50,279 nt of DNA. It comes from Chloroflexota bacterium. Lineage in GTDB: Bacteria; Chloroflexota; Dormibacteria; Dormibacterales; Dormibacteraceae. Shown piece after piece: positions 40,097 through 48,268 of this stretch (the stretch's first letter is position 1; every line of letters starts with the position of its first letter). The stretch covers positions 10,861 to 61,139 of the forward strand of contig VBIA01000125.1 of the NCBI GenBank assembly GCA_005879985.1. The letters are read 5' to 3'. The notes beneath the pieces are model-generated. The model had not been told where the DNA came from. It saw nothing but the letters and a program-made list of their open reading frames with translations, and made no database searches. The position numbers were made by a program, and so were the translations under genes.

Positions 40097-41302
40097 ATGG
40101 ACGAGGGCATGGACGCCGTGCTGGACAACGTCTCGGAGCGAGCCGGGCTGGGTGGGATAACGATGGCTGCCGCCTACCACCACGGGAGGGACGTCTTCCC
40201 GCACAACCCGGCGCGCAAGGTCCACTTCCTGGAAGGCGGCACCGTCTTCTTTCGACCCGACCCGACTCGCTACCAGGGCAGGGTCCTGCAGCCGCTGGTC
40301 AGCAAGCTGGCCCAAAAGAGCGATGTGCTCGCGGACCTCTGCCATGACGCGGCCGCCCGCTCGCTCCGCGTCCGTGCCTGGACCGTCTTTCTCCACAACT
40401 ACGCGCTCGGCGAGGCGCACCCAGAGTGCGCGAGCCGCAACGCGTTCGGCGACGCCCACCTGACCGACCTCTGCCCGAACAACCCGCAGGTTCGTGCGTA
40501 TGCCGCGGCTCTTTCCGCGGACATCGCGTCGAAGGGCGTGAACGCGGTCGTCGCGGAATCGCTGCACTTCCATGGGCTCGAGCACGGGTTCCACCACGAG
40601 CGCTACTTCATCGAGCTCGGGCCGCTCGGCCGCTACCTCCTCGGGCTGTGCTTCTGCGAGCACTGCCTCGCCGCGGCGCGGCGCGACGGCGTGGACGCCG
40701 GGCGGTTGCATCGGGAGGCGCGCGTCGAGATCGAGAACCGCTTCGCCACACAGCCGGACCTCGAGCCTGAGGATCTTGACAGGGCGGATCTCGGGTCGTT
40801 CGCGGGCGGCGAGCTGGGTGGCTACCTGGAGAGTCGAAGCAAGTCCGTCGCCTCGCTGGTGGCCGAATGCGCCGAGGCCGCGAAGGTCGAGGGCGCCGAT
40901 TTCGCTTTCATCGACCTGTCCGGCGCCATCAAGGGCTACGCGACCGGCCGCCCGCAGGGCGCCGCCGCGCCCGCGATCGCCTGGCAGTTCGGGATCGACG
41001 TCGGTGCGGTGGCGAAGGCCTGCGGCCAGGTGGAGGCGATCGGCTACGCCGCCGACCCCGAGCGGCTGAAGCTCGACCTGGCAGCGTACCGCTCGATCAT
41101 CGGGCCGGATCGCAAGCTGTCCGTGATCATGCGACCCATGGCGCCTGACTGCGACTCTGCGGACAACCTCGCGCGCAAGCTCGACGTCGCTCGCGCGGCG
41201 GATTGCGTCGAGGCCGGCTTCTACCACTACGGATTCATGCGCCTGGAGTCGCTCGACCTGATCCGCGAAGCGTCAGGACCGGCCGACCACCCTACCCGCT
41301 AG
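40097..41302 (+). CDS. hypothetical TIM-barrel/glycosidase-like protein
   Basis: The 401-residue protein has no confident family name. It has GGITMAAAYHHGRDVFPHNP, then LRVRAWTVFLHNYALGEAHPEC, NAVVAESLHFHGLEHGF, a CFCEHC cysteine pair reminiscent of a metal or structural site in hypothetical glycosidase-like proteins, and FAFIDLSGAIKGYATGRPQ. Alternating strands and helices suggest a barrel like alpha-amylase-family or DUF4434-type glycosidases. In-frame codons before ATG 40097 (IETTAFAFATDL) look like family sequence back to a stop at 40049, but contain no ATG/GTG/TTG. Convergent with the D-aminoacylase gene, overlapping it by 30 bp. Confidence 0.7.
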   Translation: MDEGMDAVLDNVSERAGLGGITMAAAYHHGRDVFPHNPARKVHFLEGGTVFFRPDPTRYQGRVLQPLVSKLAQKSDVLADLCHDAAARSLRVRAWTVFLHNYALGEAHPECASRNAFGDAHLTDLCPNNPQVRAYAAALSADIASKGVNAVVAESLHFHGLEHGFHHERYFIELGPLGRYLLGLCFCEHCLAAARRDGVDAGRLHREARVEIENRFATQPDLEPEDLDRADLGSFAGGELGGYLESRSKSVASLVAECAEAAKVEGADFAFIDLSGAIKGYATGRPQGAAAPAIAWQFGIDVGAVAKACGQVEAIGYAADPERLKLDLAAYRSIIGPDRKLSVIMRPMAPDCDSADNLARKLDVARAADCVEAGFYHYGFMRLESLDLIREASGPADHPTR

Positions 41303-42814
41303 CTCGCCGGTCGGCGCTCCATTCGCGACGGCGGCGCGGCCGTTGACCAGCACATGCGCGATGCCGGCCGGGCTCACGCGCCCGTTGTCCCACGTGCTGC
41401 GGTCGGCCAGGGTGGCCGCGTCGAAAACCGTGACGTCCCCGGCTCGGCCGCGCTGAAGGACCCCACGGTCGCGCAGCGAGAACCGTTCGGCCGGCCGTCC
41501 CGTCACCTTGTGCACCGCCTGCTCCAGCGTCAGCGTGCCGTCGCGAACGTACTCGCCAGCGATGCGCGCGAAGGTTCCGTAGCCGCGGCGGTGCGGACGG
41601 CTGCCCATGTAGATGCCGTCGGTGGAGCCGATATAAAGGGGATGGGCCAGCGAACGCTTGATGATCGCCTCGCCCGGGATCGACTGCGGCCAGTGATAGA
41701 TCGCGAGCGCGCGGCCGGCGTGACTCGACAGCAGGTCGAACATCGCATCCACGTCTTGCTGTTGCGACTCGCGGGCGAGCGTCCCGAGCTGCTTGCCCTC
41801 CAGCTGGCCGCCGGACTCGACGCAGCTCAACGTGATCGCCCCACGCTCGGCGATTCGCGCCGCGGTCTCGTCGCGCAGCCGGGCGCGCTGCGCGGGATCG
41901 TCAAGCCGGTGCATCGACGCCTCGTAGCCGCCGGCCTGCGCCCACTCGGGCAGCATCATCAGCAGGTGCGTGCAGGCCGCCGTGTACGGGTACATGTCGA
42001 AGCTGACGTCGACGCCCGATGCCTGCGCTTGGTCCAGCAGCCGCGCGGCGGTGTCGTCGACAGCGAGGTGGGAGATGTGCACCTTCACGCCTGACTGCTT
42101 GCCGATGTCGAAGCTCTCGCCGCATCCTCGCTCCAGCCGGACCCAGTAACCGCGCTGGTGCGGCGCGTACACGCCGCCGGTCGCCGCGACCAGCTTGCAC
42201 AGCTCGACCAGCTCGGACAGGGGCGAAAGCGCGCCCGGCTGGTACTCGAGGCCCGCGGCCATGCCCACGGCTCCGGCGTCCAGCCACTCGGTGAGGGCGC
42301 GCTTCATAGCCGTGAGCTGGTCGTCGGTCGGATCACCGCCGTCCCATCCCATCGCGGCGACCTTGATGGCCAGGTGCGGCGCCTGCGGCGCGAGGTTGCT
42401 GGGGATGCGGCCGCGGAACATCGACAGGTAGTCCGCAACGGTGGTCCAGTCCCAGCCGATGTCGGGGTCGCCGTAGAAGACCTGCAGGTAGTCCTTCACC
42501 TCGCGCAATCGCCGTGGTGGCAGTGGCGCCCAGCTGAAGCCGTCGGGCGACGTGAGCTCGGTGGTGACGCCATCGAGTACGCCGGCGAACTGGTCGACGC
42601 CGCCCAGCCGGGCCAGCTCCGAGTGCACGTGGACGTCGATGAAGCCGGGGGCGACGATCAGACCGGTCGCGTCGATGACCTGCTTTGCGCCGGCGCCGTC
42701 GATGCGGTCGACCGCCGCGATGCGGTCTCCGGCGATGCCGACATCGAGCCGGGCGCGAGGCGAGCCGGTGCCGTCCACGACCTCGCCGCCCCTGATCAGG
42801 ACGTCGAACTCCAT
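41273..42814 (-). CDS. D-aminoacylase/N-acyl-D-amino-acid deacylase family amidohydrolase
   Basis: The 513-residue protein has APGFIDVHVHSELARLG (metal His pair; usual HxHxD has Glu here), EYQPGALSPLSELVELCKLV typical of D-aminoacylase, VKVHISHLAV with a metal His, and YIGSTDGIYMG with the catalytic Asp. The C-terminal small beta domain is complete (GRAGDVTVFDAATL). It hydrolyses N-acyl-D-amino acids; in this context N-acetyl-D-glucosaminate is a possible substrate. The ATG at 42814 directly abuts the second MITE-like element, so no native 5' leader remains and the ribosome site must be within the repeat or replaced by read-through. Confidence 0.87.
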   Translation of the reverse strand: MEFDVLIRGGEVVDGTGSPRARLDVGIAGDRIAAVDRIDGAGAKQVIDATGLIVAPGFIDVHVHSELARLGGVDQFAGVLDGVTTELTSPDGFSWAPLPPRRLREVKDYLQVFYGDPDIGWDWTTVADYLSMFRGRIPSNLAPQAPHLAIKVAAMGWDGGDPTDDQLTAMKRALTEWLDAGAVGMAAGLEYQPGALSPLSELVELCKLVAATGGVYAPHQRGYWVRLERGCGESFDIGKQSGVKVHISHLAVDDTAARLLDQAQASGVDVSFDMYPYTAACTHLLMMLPEWAQAGGYEASMHRLDDPAQRARLRDETAARIAERGAITLSCVESGGQLEGKQLGTLARESQQQDVDAMFDLLSSHAGRALAIYHWPQSIPGEAIIKRSLAHPLYIGSTDGIYMGSRPHRRGYGTFARIAGEYVRDGTLTLEQAVHKVTGRPAERFSLRDRGVLQRGRAGDVTVFDAATLADRSTWDNGRVSPAGIAHVLVNGRAAVANGAPTGELAGRVVGRS

Positions 42815-42996
42815 TTAGCAGGCTGCTGAAAAAGTAGTCGTCGGATCTGCGACGCCCATTTCGGCCCAGGCCGGCGTCGGCTCCTGCGCTCCTCGCTCAG
42901 GTATTTCCAATACGTTCGCTCCGGTGCTCGTCGCCTCCTTGGCCTGGGCCGCCTGTGCGCCGCAGCTCTCGACGCCCTTTTTCATCACCCTGCTAA
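42815..42996. mobile_element. 182-bp MITE-like repeat, copy 2
   Basis: Same unit and orientation as 37934-38115, with four mismatches (GTAGTC for GTGATC, CACCC for CATCC, last base). TA flanks both ends and the TIR-like ends are GCAGGCTGCTGAAAAAG and its near-complement. Its left edge touches the ATG of the D-aminoacylase; its right TA plus the first element base makes the TAG stop of the upstream SDR. Together the copies bracket 38112-42814 (four genes). Confidence 0.82.
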
Positions 42997-43790
42997 GTCT
43001 CGAGTTTCTCGTCTTTGGCTTCGGTCAGCAGCTCGCGGGTCATGCGGTAGTTGCCGGCCAGCAGCCCGCCGTCGACAGTGAGGACGGTGCCCGTGATCCA
43101 CGCGGCGTCGTCGGAGGCGAGGAACATCGCGGCGTTGGCGATGTCCTCGGGCTCGCCCACGCGCCCGAGCGGATACCACTTGACCAGCCGCTCGAAGACC
43201 ACCGGGTCGCGGTCGATGCGCTCCTGCCAGATCGGCGTGCGGATCGTCCCCGGCGCGATCGCGTTGCAGCGAATGCCGTGGTGCCCGTAGCGCACTGCGA
43301 TGCCCTGCGTCAGGTTGATCACGCCGGCCTTCGCGGCGCTGTACGCCTCGTTGCCCAGTGCGGAGAGGCCGTTGACCGAGGTGATGTTGACGATGACGCC
43401 GCCGCGCCGGTCGATCATCGAGGGCAGCACCGCCTGGCTGCAGAGAAACACGCTCTTCAACACCACCGAGACGTCGCGCTCCCACGTCGGCTCGTCGATC
43501 TTCAGGACATCGTCGCCATCGGCGATGGCCGCGTTGTTGACGAGCACGTCGACGGGACCGAGCTTCGACGCGACCTCCTTCATCATCGTCTTCACGTCGG
43601 CGCCTTTGCTGACGTCGGCTCGGACCGCGTGGGCGGTGCCACCGATCTCGGCAGCCACCTCCCGGGCTTTGTCGCCTTTCCAGTCGATGACCGCCACCTT
43701 CGCGCCTTCGGCCGCGAACTTCTGAGCCATCACGCGGCCGATGCCGGAGCCGCTGCCGGTGACGACCACGACGCGGTCTCGGAAGCGCAT
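42993..43790 (-). CDS. short-chain dehydrogenase/reductase
   Basis: The 265-residue SDR starts at ATG 43790: VVVVTGSGSGIGRVMAQKFA for the cofactor, VLVNNAAIAD, Ser in NITSVNGLSAL, YSAAKAGVINLTQGIA with Tyr and Lys, and ITGTVLTVDGGLLAGNYR at the end. The frame is open to 44219 but that is inside the CocE gene. The last codons ACT TAG use the end of the MITE-like repeat as stop, so the native C-terminus may have been altered. It follows the CocE-type gene by 11 nt. The substrate may be a hydroxy acid of the same pathway. Confidence 0.87.
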   Translation of the reverse strand: MRFRDRVVVVTGSGSGIGRVMAQKFAAEGAKVAVIDWKGDKAREVAAEIGGTAHAVRADVSKGADVKTMMKEVASKLGPVDVLVNNAAIADGDDVLKIDEPTWERDVSVVLKSVFLCSQAVLPSMIDRRGGVIVNITSVNGLSALGNEAYSAAKAGVINLTQGIAVRYGHHGIRCNAIAPGTIRTPIWQERIDRDPVVFERLVKWYPLGRVGEPEDIANAAMFLASDDAAWITGTVLTVDGGLLAGNYRMTRELLTEAKDEKLET

Positions 43791-43801
43791 CCTGCCGGCG
43801 A

Positions 43802-45409
43802 CTACGAAACCAGCGGCAGCACGACACGGCTTGGGTGCGCCAAGTCGTGCAGCACCGTCTGGATGCCGACCCGCCGGTCGCTGAGCTTCTCGGTGCCGAC
43901 CGGGTTGCCCGTGTTCAGGTTTCGGTCCCAGTGCGGGAAGTGGCTCGACGCCACCTGCACGCGGACCCGGTGGCCGGCCTTGAAGACGTGTGCGCAGGTG
44001 CCGACATCGAGCGCGAACTCGGTCACGTTGCCCGCGGGGATGGGCCGGGCGCGATCGGTGCCGCCGGCGAAGCGAGCGCGCTGGATCGTCTCCTGGATGT
44101 TGATCGAGCGTCCCGACGGGTCGACGTCGCACACCTTCACGACCCAGTCGGTGTCGGGCTGGTTGGTGGCCGCGAACACGTGAGCAGTGCCCATGGGCGC
44201 CACGAAGTCCAGGCAGCACGAGCGGCCGCCGAAGCTCACGTTGGGCGTGGCGGGGTCGTAGGAGTAGGTGTCAGGCGACTCCGACGAGCCTGGCGTCTCC
44301 TCACTCAGGTAGCCGTCGCCGCTGATCGAGTTGGCGCGCGAGTGCGCGCGCAGGTGGAGCTGCCACTGGGTGGACTTTGGCGGCCAGTCCTCGAAGCCCT
44401 GCCAGCGGTTCGCGCCCGAGATGAAGGCCGCCACCCGCGGTCGCTTCGGCGGGTCGCCGTCGCGCAGCCACTGGTCGAAGAACTCGAGCTGCGTGGCGTC
44501 GACGCGGTTCCGTCCCTCGGGGCCGAAGTCGACGTCGCCGAAGGCCGGCATCCACGGCATGTGGTACCAGGGCCCGATCACCATGCGCGCCTCGTTCGCG
44601 CGCGGCCCGCGCCGGAAGCCAGCGTAGTTGGTCATCGTGCCCTCGAGGAACACGTCATAAAGGCCGCCCACCGCCATGGCAGGCACGTCTATGCTGTCGA
44701 GCTTGTCGGTGACGTCCCACTTCGACCAGTAGGCGTCCTTGGTCTCGTGCTGCAGCCAGTCGCTGAAGAAACCGCCCGGCGTGCCTGGGGTGAGGTTCGG
44801 GATGGCCGACAGCGGCAGCCACCAGTAGTAGTCGTTCATCTTGGCGTACATGGCGGCGAGCGTCGGCTCGAGGTCGGGATCGCGCCGCCGCGCGACGTCG
44901 TCGGCGAGGAATGTCGCCCACGAGGCGTTGAACGCGAGCGCGAACGCGCCGTTGTTGTAGGCCCAACCCTCGTACAGGTCGGGGCTCGTCATCGCCGGGA
45001 CCATGCAGCGGAGTCCGTCGTGCTTGCGCGCCGCGATCTGCAGCTGCGTGTGGCCTGGATACGAGAAGCCGTACATGCCGATGCGGCCGTTCGAGAACGG
45101 CAGAGAGCCGAGCCACGCCATCGTGTCCTCGCCGTCGTCGCCCTCGTGCTCGAACGGCGTGAACTCGCCTCCCGAAGCCCAGCGCCCGCGCACGTCCTGG
45201 ACCACCGTCGCGTAGCCCTGGCGCGCGTACCAGGACGGGTGCGCGTAGCACAGGTCCTCGCCCTGGCTCTTGTCATAGGGGAGGCGGATGAGCAGCACCG
45301 GATGCTTGCCGCCGCCGGCCGGCCGCCACACGTCGGCCTTCAGCACGGTGCCGTCGCGCATCTTCGCCTCGAGCGTCTCGGAAACGATCGTCTCGCTCAT
45401 CACCTTCAT
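43802..45409 (-). CDS. CocE/NonD-family alpha/beta hydrolase (X-Pro dipeptidyl-peptidase S15-like)
   Basis: The 535-residue protein: VWRPAGGGKHPVLLIRLPYD at the N-terminus, YATVVQDVRGRWASGGEF, nucleophile Ser in IGMYGFSYPGHTQLQ, a lid, DVPAMAVGGLYDVFLEGT for the acid region, GPWYHMPWM with the His, then a C-terminal jelly-roll domain (GHRVRVQVASSHFPHWDRN). Family members are acyl esterases, cocaine esterase or glutaryl-7-ACA acylase relatives. No signal peptide is visible. The stop of the RraA gene and its start overlap as ATGA (45406-45409). The substrate is unidentified. Confidence 0.87.
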   Translation of the reverse strand: MKVMSETIVSETLEAKMRDGTVLKADVWRPAGGGKHPVLLIRLPYDKSQGEDLCYAHPSWYARQGYATVVQDVRGRWASGGEFTPFEHEGDDGEDTMAWLGSLPFSNGRIGMYGFSYPGHTQLQIAARKHDGLRCMVPAMTSPDLYEGWAYNNGAFALAFNASWATFLADDVARRRDPDLEPTLAAMYAKMNDYYWWLPLSAIPNLTPGTPGGFFSDWLQHETKDAYWSKWDVTDKLDSIDVPAMAVGGLYDVFLEGTMTNYAGFRRGPRANEARMVIGPWYHMPWMPAFGDVDFGPEGRNRVDATQLEFFDQWLRDGDPPKRPRVAAFISGANRWQGFEDWPPKSTQWQLHLRAHSRANSISGDGYLSEETPGSSESPDTYSYDPATPNVSFGGRSCCLDFVAPMGTAHVFAATNQPDTDWVVKVCDVDPSGRSINIQETIQRARFAGGTDRARPIPAGNVTEFALDVGTCAHVFKAGHRVRVQVASSHFPHWDRNLNTGNPVGTEKLSDRRVGIQTVLHDLAHPSRVVLPLVS

Positions 45410-46065
45410 AGGATTCCGTGCTCCTTGAACACCGCACGAAGGTTCGCGCCCTTGCGCAGGATGTCCCGCATCACGTCCTCGCCTGACACCTTGTCGAAGG
45501 CGAGACGTATCACCTCGTCCTCGACGTCGCGCGGCACCACCACCACGCCATCCTCGTCCGCGAGCAGCAGGTCGCCGTTGGAGACGGAAACGCCCGCGAC
45601 CGGGATCGTGCCGCGGATCGCGATCACCTCGAGCCGGCCCTTGGAGTCGGCGGGCGACAGGCCCCTTGCGAACACAGGGAACTTCATGTCGGCGATGCCC
45701 CAGCTGTCGCGGCTGAGCCCGTCGAGCACCACGCCGCGCCCACCTTTCGCGCGGGTGTGCGTGCTGAGCAGCTCGCCCCAGATGGCGGCGTTGGCGCGGC
45801 TCTGCACCGCGCCGACGACGACCTCGCCCGGCTCGATGCCGTCGAGCAGCTCCATCAACTTTTCGTAGGGGTTGTCCGGGAGCTTGCTGACCTCGACCGC
45901 GAGCATCGTGGCGGCGCGGCCGGCGACCTTCGCGCCGTTGTACAGCGGCCGCACCTCGTGGTCCAGCACCTGCTGCCGGTAGCCGTGGTCGTCGAGGATG
46001 TCGGCGAGCACCGACGAGTAGAGGTGCTCCGCGATGCGATCGAGATACGCGGCGTCGTAGCTCAT
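45406..46065 (-). CDS. RraA-family protein (4-hydroxy-4-methyl-2-oxoglutarate aldolase/oxaloacetate decarboxylase-like)
   Basis: The 219-residue protein starts at ATG 46065, overlapping the deacetylase stop (ATGA). Features are SSVLADILDDHGYRQQVLD, VAGRAATMLAVEV, GEVVVGAVQSRANAAIWGE, then GRGVVLDGLSRDSWGI, FPVFARGLSPADSKGR and SNGDLLLADEDGVVVVPRD. The GD-GVV and DG/RD residues are those that bind Mg2+ and 2-keto acids in the RraA aldolases, so it is more likely an aldolase or decarboxylase than an RNase E inhibitor. The open frame upstream to 46275 is inside the next gene. It could cleave a keto-acid intermediate of this pathway. Confidence 0.86.
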   Translation of the reverse strand: MSYDAAYLDRIAEHLYSSVLADILDDHGYRQQVLDHEVRPLYNGAKVAGRAATMLAVEVSKLPDNPYEKLMELLDGIEPGEVVVGAVQSRANAAIWGELLSTHTRAKGGRGVVLDGLSRDSWGIADMKFPVFARGLSPADSKGRLEVIAIRGTIPVAGVSVSNGDLLLADEDGVVVVPRDVEDEVIRLAFDKVSGEDVMRDILRKGANLRAVFKEHGIL

Positions 46066-47180
46066 CGGGCCGCGGACTTCGCCTTCAGCGCCTGAGCCAG
46101 TTTCGCCGCCTCGTCGATCACCGCGGCCTGGTGCGGCTGCAGGTTCTGGCCGCCCATCCCGGCGAGCAGCGGCAGCAGCGGGTCGTCGAGGCCGGTGCGC
46201 ACGCCGGCGAGCTCCTCCATGATCGCGAGCCCGCAGTAGGGGACGTACGCAGGTGAGTAGCCGCCTTCGTGGCATGCCATGAGGCGCCCGCCGCAGACAT
46301 CGCGCGCAGTGGCCAGCATGATCTGGGTCAGCTGCCGGTAGCCCTCGCTCGTCATCATCATCGAGGCCAGCGGGTCCATCGCGCTCGCGTCGAGACCCGA
46401 CGCGACGATGATCAGCTCCGGGCCGAAGCTGCGCAGCGCCGGCGCGACGACCTTCTCGAACGCCGCGACATATGCGCCCACGCCCGAACCCGCGGGCAGC
46501 GGGACGTTGATGTTGAAGCCTTGGCCCGCGCCGGAGCCGGCGTCGGTGATCGCGCCGGAGCCCGGCGGGAAGTTGTTGTCCTGGTGGATCGAGATCGTGA
46601 GCACGTTCGGGTCGGAGTAGAAGGCGTGCTCGGTGCCGTTGCCGTGGTGGACGTCCCAGTCGACGACCGCCACGCGCGACAAGCCGCGGGCCAGGCGCGC
46701 GTGCTGCACCGCGATCGCGACGTTGGCGAAGATGCAGAACCCCTTGCCGGAATCGCGCTCGGCGTGATGGCCTGGAGGCCGCACTAGCGCGTACGCGTTG
46801 TCGACCTTGCCATCGAGCACCGCGTCGACCGCGGTCATGCAGCCACCCGCGGCCAGCAGCGCTATCTCGTACGAGCCGTGGCCGAACGGCGTGAGGTCGC
46901 CCGCGTCGCCGCCGAGCGCGTCGCTCTCGCGCTTGATGCGGGCGACGTACTCGGGCGTGTGCAGGCGGAGGATCTCCTCTTCGGTCGCCGCGCGCGGCTT
47001 GAGCGGCACCAGGTGGTCAAAGAGGCCGCTGACCTCGACCAGGTTTTTGATCCGGCGCTTGCCCTCCGCGCTCTCGATGTGCGCGAAAGGCTGCACGGAG
47101 AGACCGGCGGGCATGACCCACGCCGATGTGCCGGTGTCGTGCCACATGTACAGCTCGTCCCAGACCAGGCCTGTGGTCAC
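46062..47180 (-). CDS. class II histone-deacetylase-like amidohydrolase (acetylpolyamine amidohydrolase type)
   Basis: The 372-residue arginase/deacetylase-fold protein has the catalytic His pair in ALVRPPGHHAERDSGKGFCI, zinc ligands in VAVVDWDVHHGNGTEHAFYS (Asp and His) and Asp in IVASGLDASAMDPLA, and a C-terminal CHEGGYSPAYVPYCGLAI with the Tyr. Start ATG 47180 overlaps the LivM stop (ATGA). Bacterial class II members deacetylate polyamines or other N-acetyl compounds. With a D-aminoacylase and D-glucosaminate-type enzymes downstream, another N-acetyl substrate is conceivable; this is not shown by the sequence. Confidence 0.88.
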   Translation of the reverse strand: MTTGLVWDELYMWHDTGTSAWVMPAGLSVQPFAHIESAEGKRRIKNLVEVSGLFDHLVPLKPRAATEEEILRLHTPEYVARIKRESDALGGDAGDLTPFGHGSYEIALLAAGGCMTAVDAVLDGKVDNAYALVRPPGHHAERDSGKGFCIFANVAIAVQHARLARGLSRVAVVDWDVHHGNGTEHAFYSDPNVLTISIHQDNNFPPGSGAITDAGSGAGQGFNINVPLPAGSGVGAYVAAFEKVVAPALRSFGPELIIVASGLDASAMDPLASMMMTSEGYRQLTQIMLATARDVCGGRLMACHEGGYSPAYVPYCGLAIMEELAGVRTGLDDPLLPLLAGMGGQNLQPHQAAVIDEAAKLAQALKAKSAAR

Positions 47181-48268
47181 AGCTCCTTCTCCACGTCATG
47201 TGGCGCCGTCGGACTGACCTCGACGTGCACCGGCGCTCCCTCCGGCGCCAGGTACTTGTCATACAGCCCGCGAACGACCGGCCACAGGCCCTGCGGAGCG
47301 AACACGGCGATGACGGCGATGATGAGGCCCAGCAGGAGCTCGCGGTAGTCGCCCAGCGCGACCAGGTACTGGTCGAGGGCGATGACGATGCCGGCCCCCA
47401 GGATGGGCCCGCCGAAGGTGCCCCAGCCGCCGATCACGATCATCGCCAGCAGGTCGATGATGCGCGGGAAGTCGAAGATCGTGGTCGAGATGCCGCCGTT
47501 GTAGTGCGTCGCGTAGCCACCTGCGAGACCGGTGAAGAACGCGCTGATGACGAAGAGCAGGAGGCGGATCCGGAACTGGTTGATGCCGCGGCTCACGCCA
47601 TACGTCTCCGAGTCACGCAGCGCCGTGACCGCGACGCCGAGCGGCGAGTGGATGACGCGCCAGATCACAAACGTCGCGATCGCGAACATGAACCCGGCGA
47701 CGTAGTAGAGGTAAATGGTGCGCTGGTCGCCGATCACGTTGTTGCCGAACGAGAAAGTCTGCACCGTCACGAGGCCGTAGCCGCCGCCGCTGATGAAGCG
47801 TGGCCCGGTCACCGTGAAAACTCGCGCGAGCTCGTGGAAGGCCAGCGTCAGGAGCACGACGTACACGCCGCGCAGGCGCAGAGTGGGCAGGCCTATGCCC
47901 AGCGCCGCAATGGACGCCACCAGCGGTGCGAACAGCACGGCCACGAATGGGTTCCAGCCAAGGCTGTGCACGAGCACGCCCGACGTCCAGCCGCCCACCG
48001 CGAACAGCGCCACCTGCGCGAAGGAATAGATGCCGCCGTAGCCCATGATCAGGTTCCACGACTGCGCAACGACCGCCTGGATGAAGAAGAGGATCAGCAG
48101 AGTGATCAGGTAGGTGCCGATGTCGAGCCGGACGAGCACGAACGGGAGCACGATCCCCACCAGCACCGTGCCGCCGATCGCATACAGCGGCACCCGCCTC
48201 CACGGCGCGGCTGACTCGTCCAGCGCAGGTCTCGCCGGAGCCACCGCGGCCGCTGTCGACGCGTTCAC
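47177..48268 (-). CDS. livM: Liv-type branched-chain amino acid ABC transporter permease (LivM)
   Basis: About 363 residues from GTG 48268. Nine to ten hydrophobic helices; family landmarks are SWNLIMGYGGIYSFAQVALF, GIGLPTLRLRGVYVVLLTLA, GVAVTALRDSETYGVSRGIN (the EAA-like coupling loop), AGGYATHYNGG and LAMIVIGGWGTFGGPILGAG. It is half of the membrane channel for a substrate-binding-protein-dependent importer of branched-chain or other organic solutes. The start overlaps the LivH stop as GTGA. No ATPase domain is fused. The binding protein gene is not in the window. Confidence 0.9.
   Translation of the reverse strand: MNASTAAAVAPARPALDESAAPWRRVPLYAIGGTVLVGIVLPFVLVRLDIGTYLITLLILFFIQAVVAQSWNLIMGYGGIYSFAQVALFAVGGWTSGVLVHSLGWNPFVAVLFAPLVASIAALGIGLPTLRLRGVYVVLLTLAFHELARVFTVTGPRFISGGGYGLVTVQTFSFGNNVIGDQRTIYLYYVAGFMFAIATFVIWRVIHSPLGVAVTALRDSETYGVSRGINQFRIRLLLFVISAFFTGLAGGYATHYNGGISTTIFDFPRIIDLLAMIVIGGWGTFGGPILGAGIVIALDQYLVALGDYRELLLGLIIAVIAVFAPQGLWPVVRGLYDKYLAPEGAPVHVEVSPTAPHDVEKEL

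Noticed and set aside
37934-42996. Complete insertion sequence or composite transposon with transposase
   Set aside because: No transposase or DDE motif occurs between or beside the repeats; they are only MITE-like.
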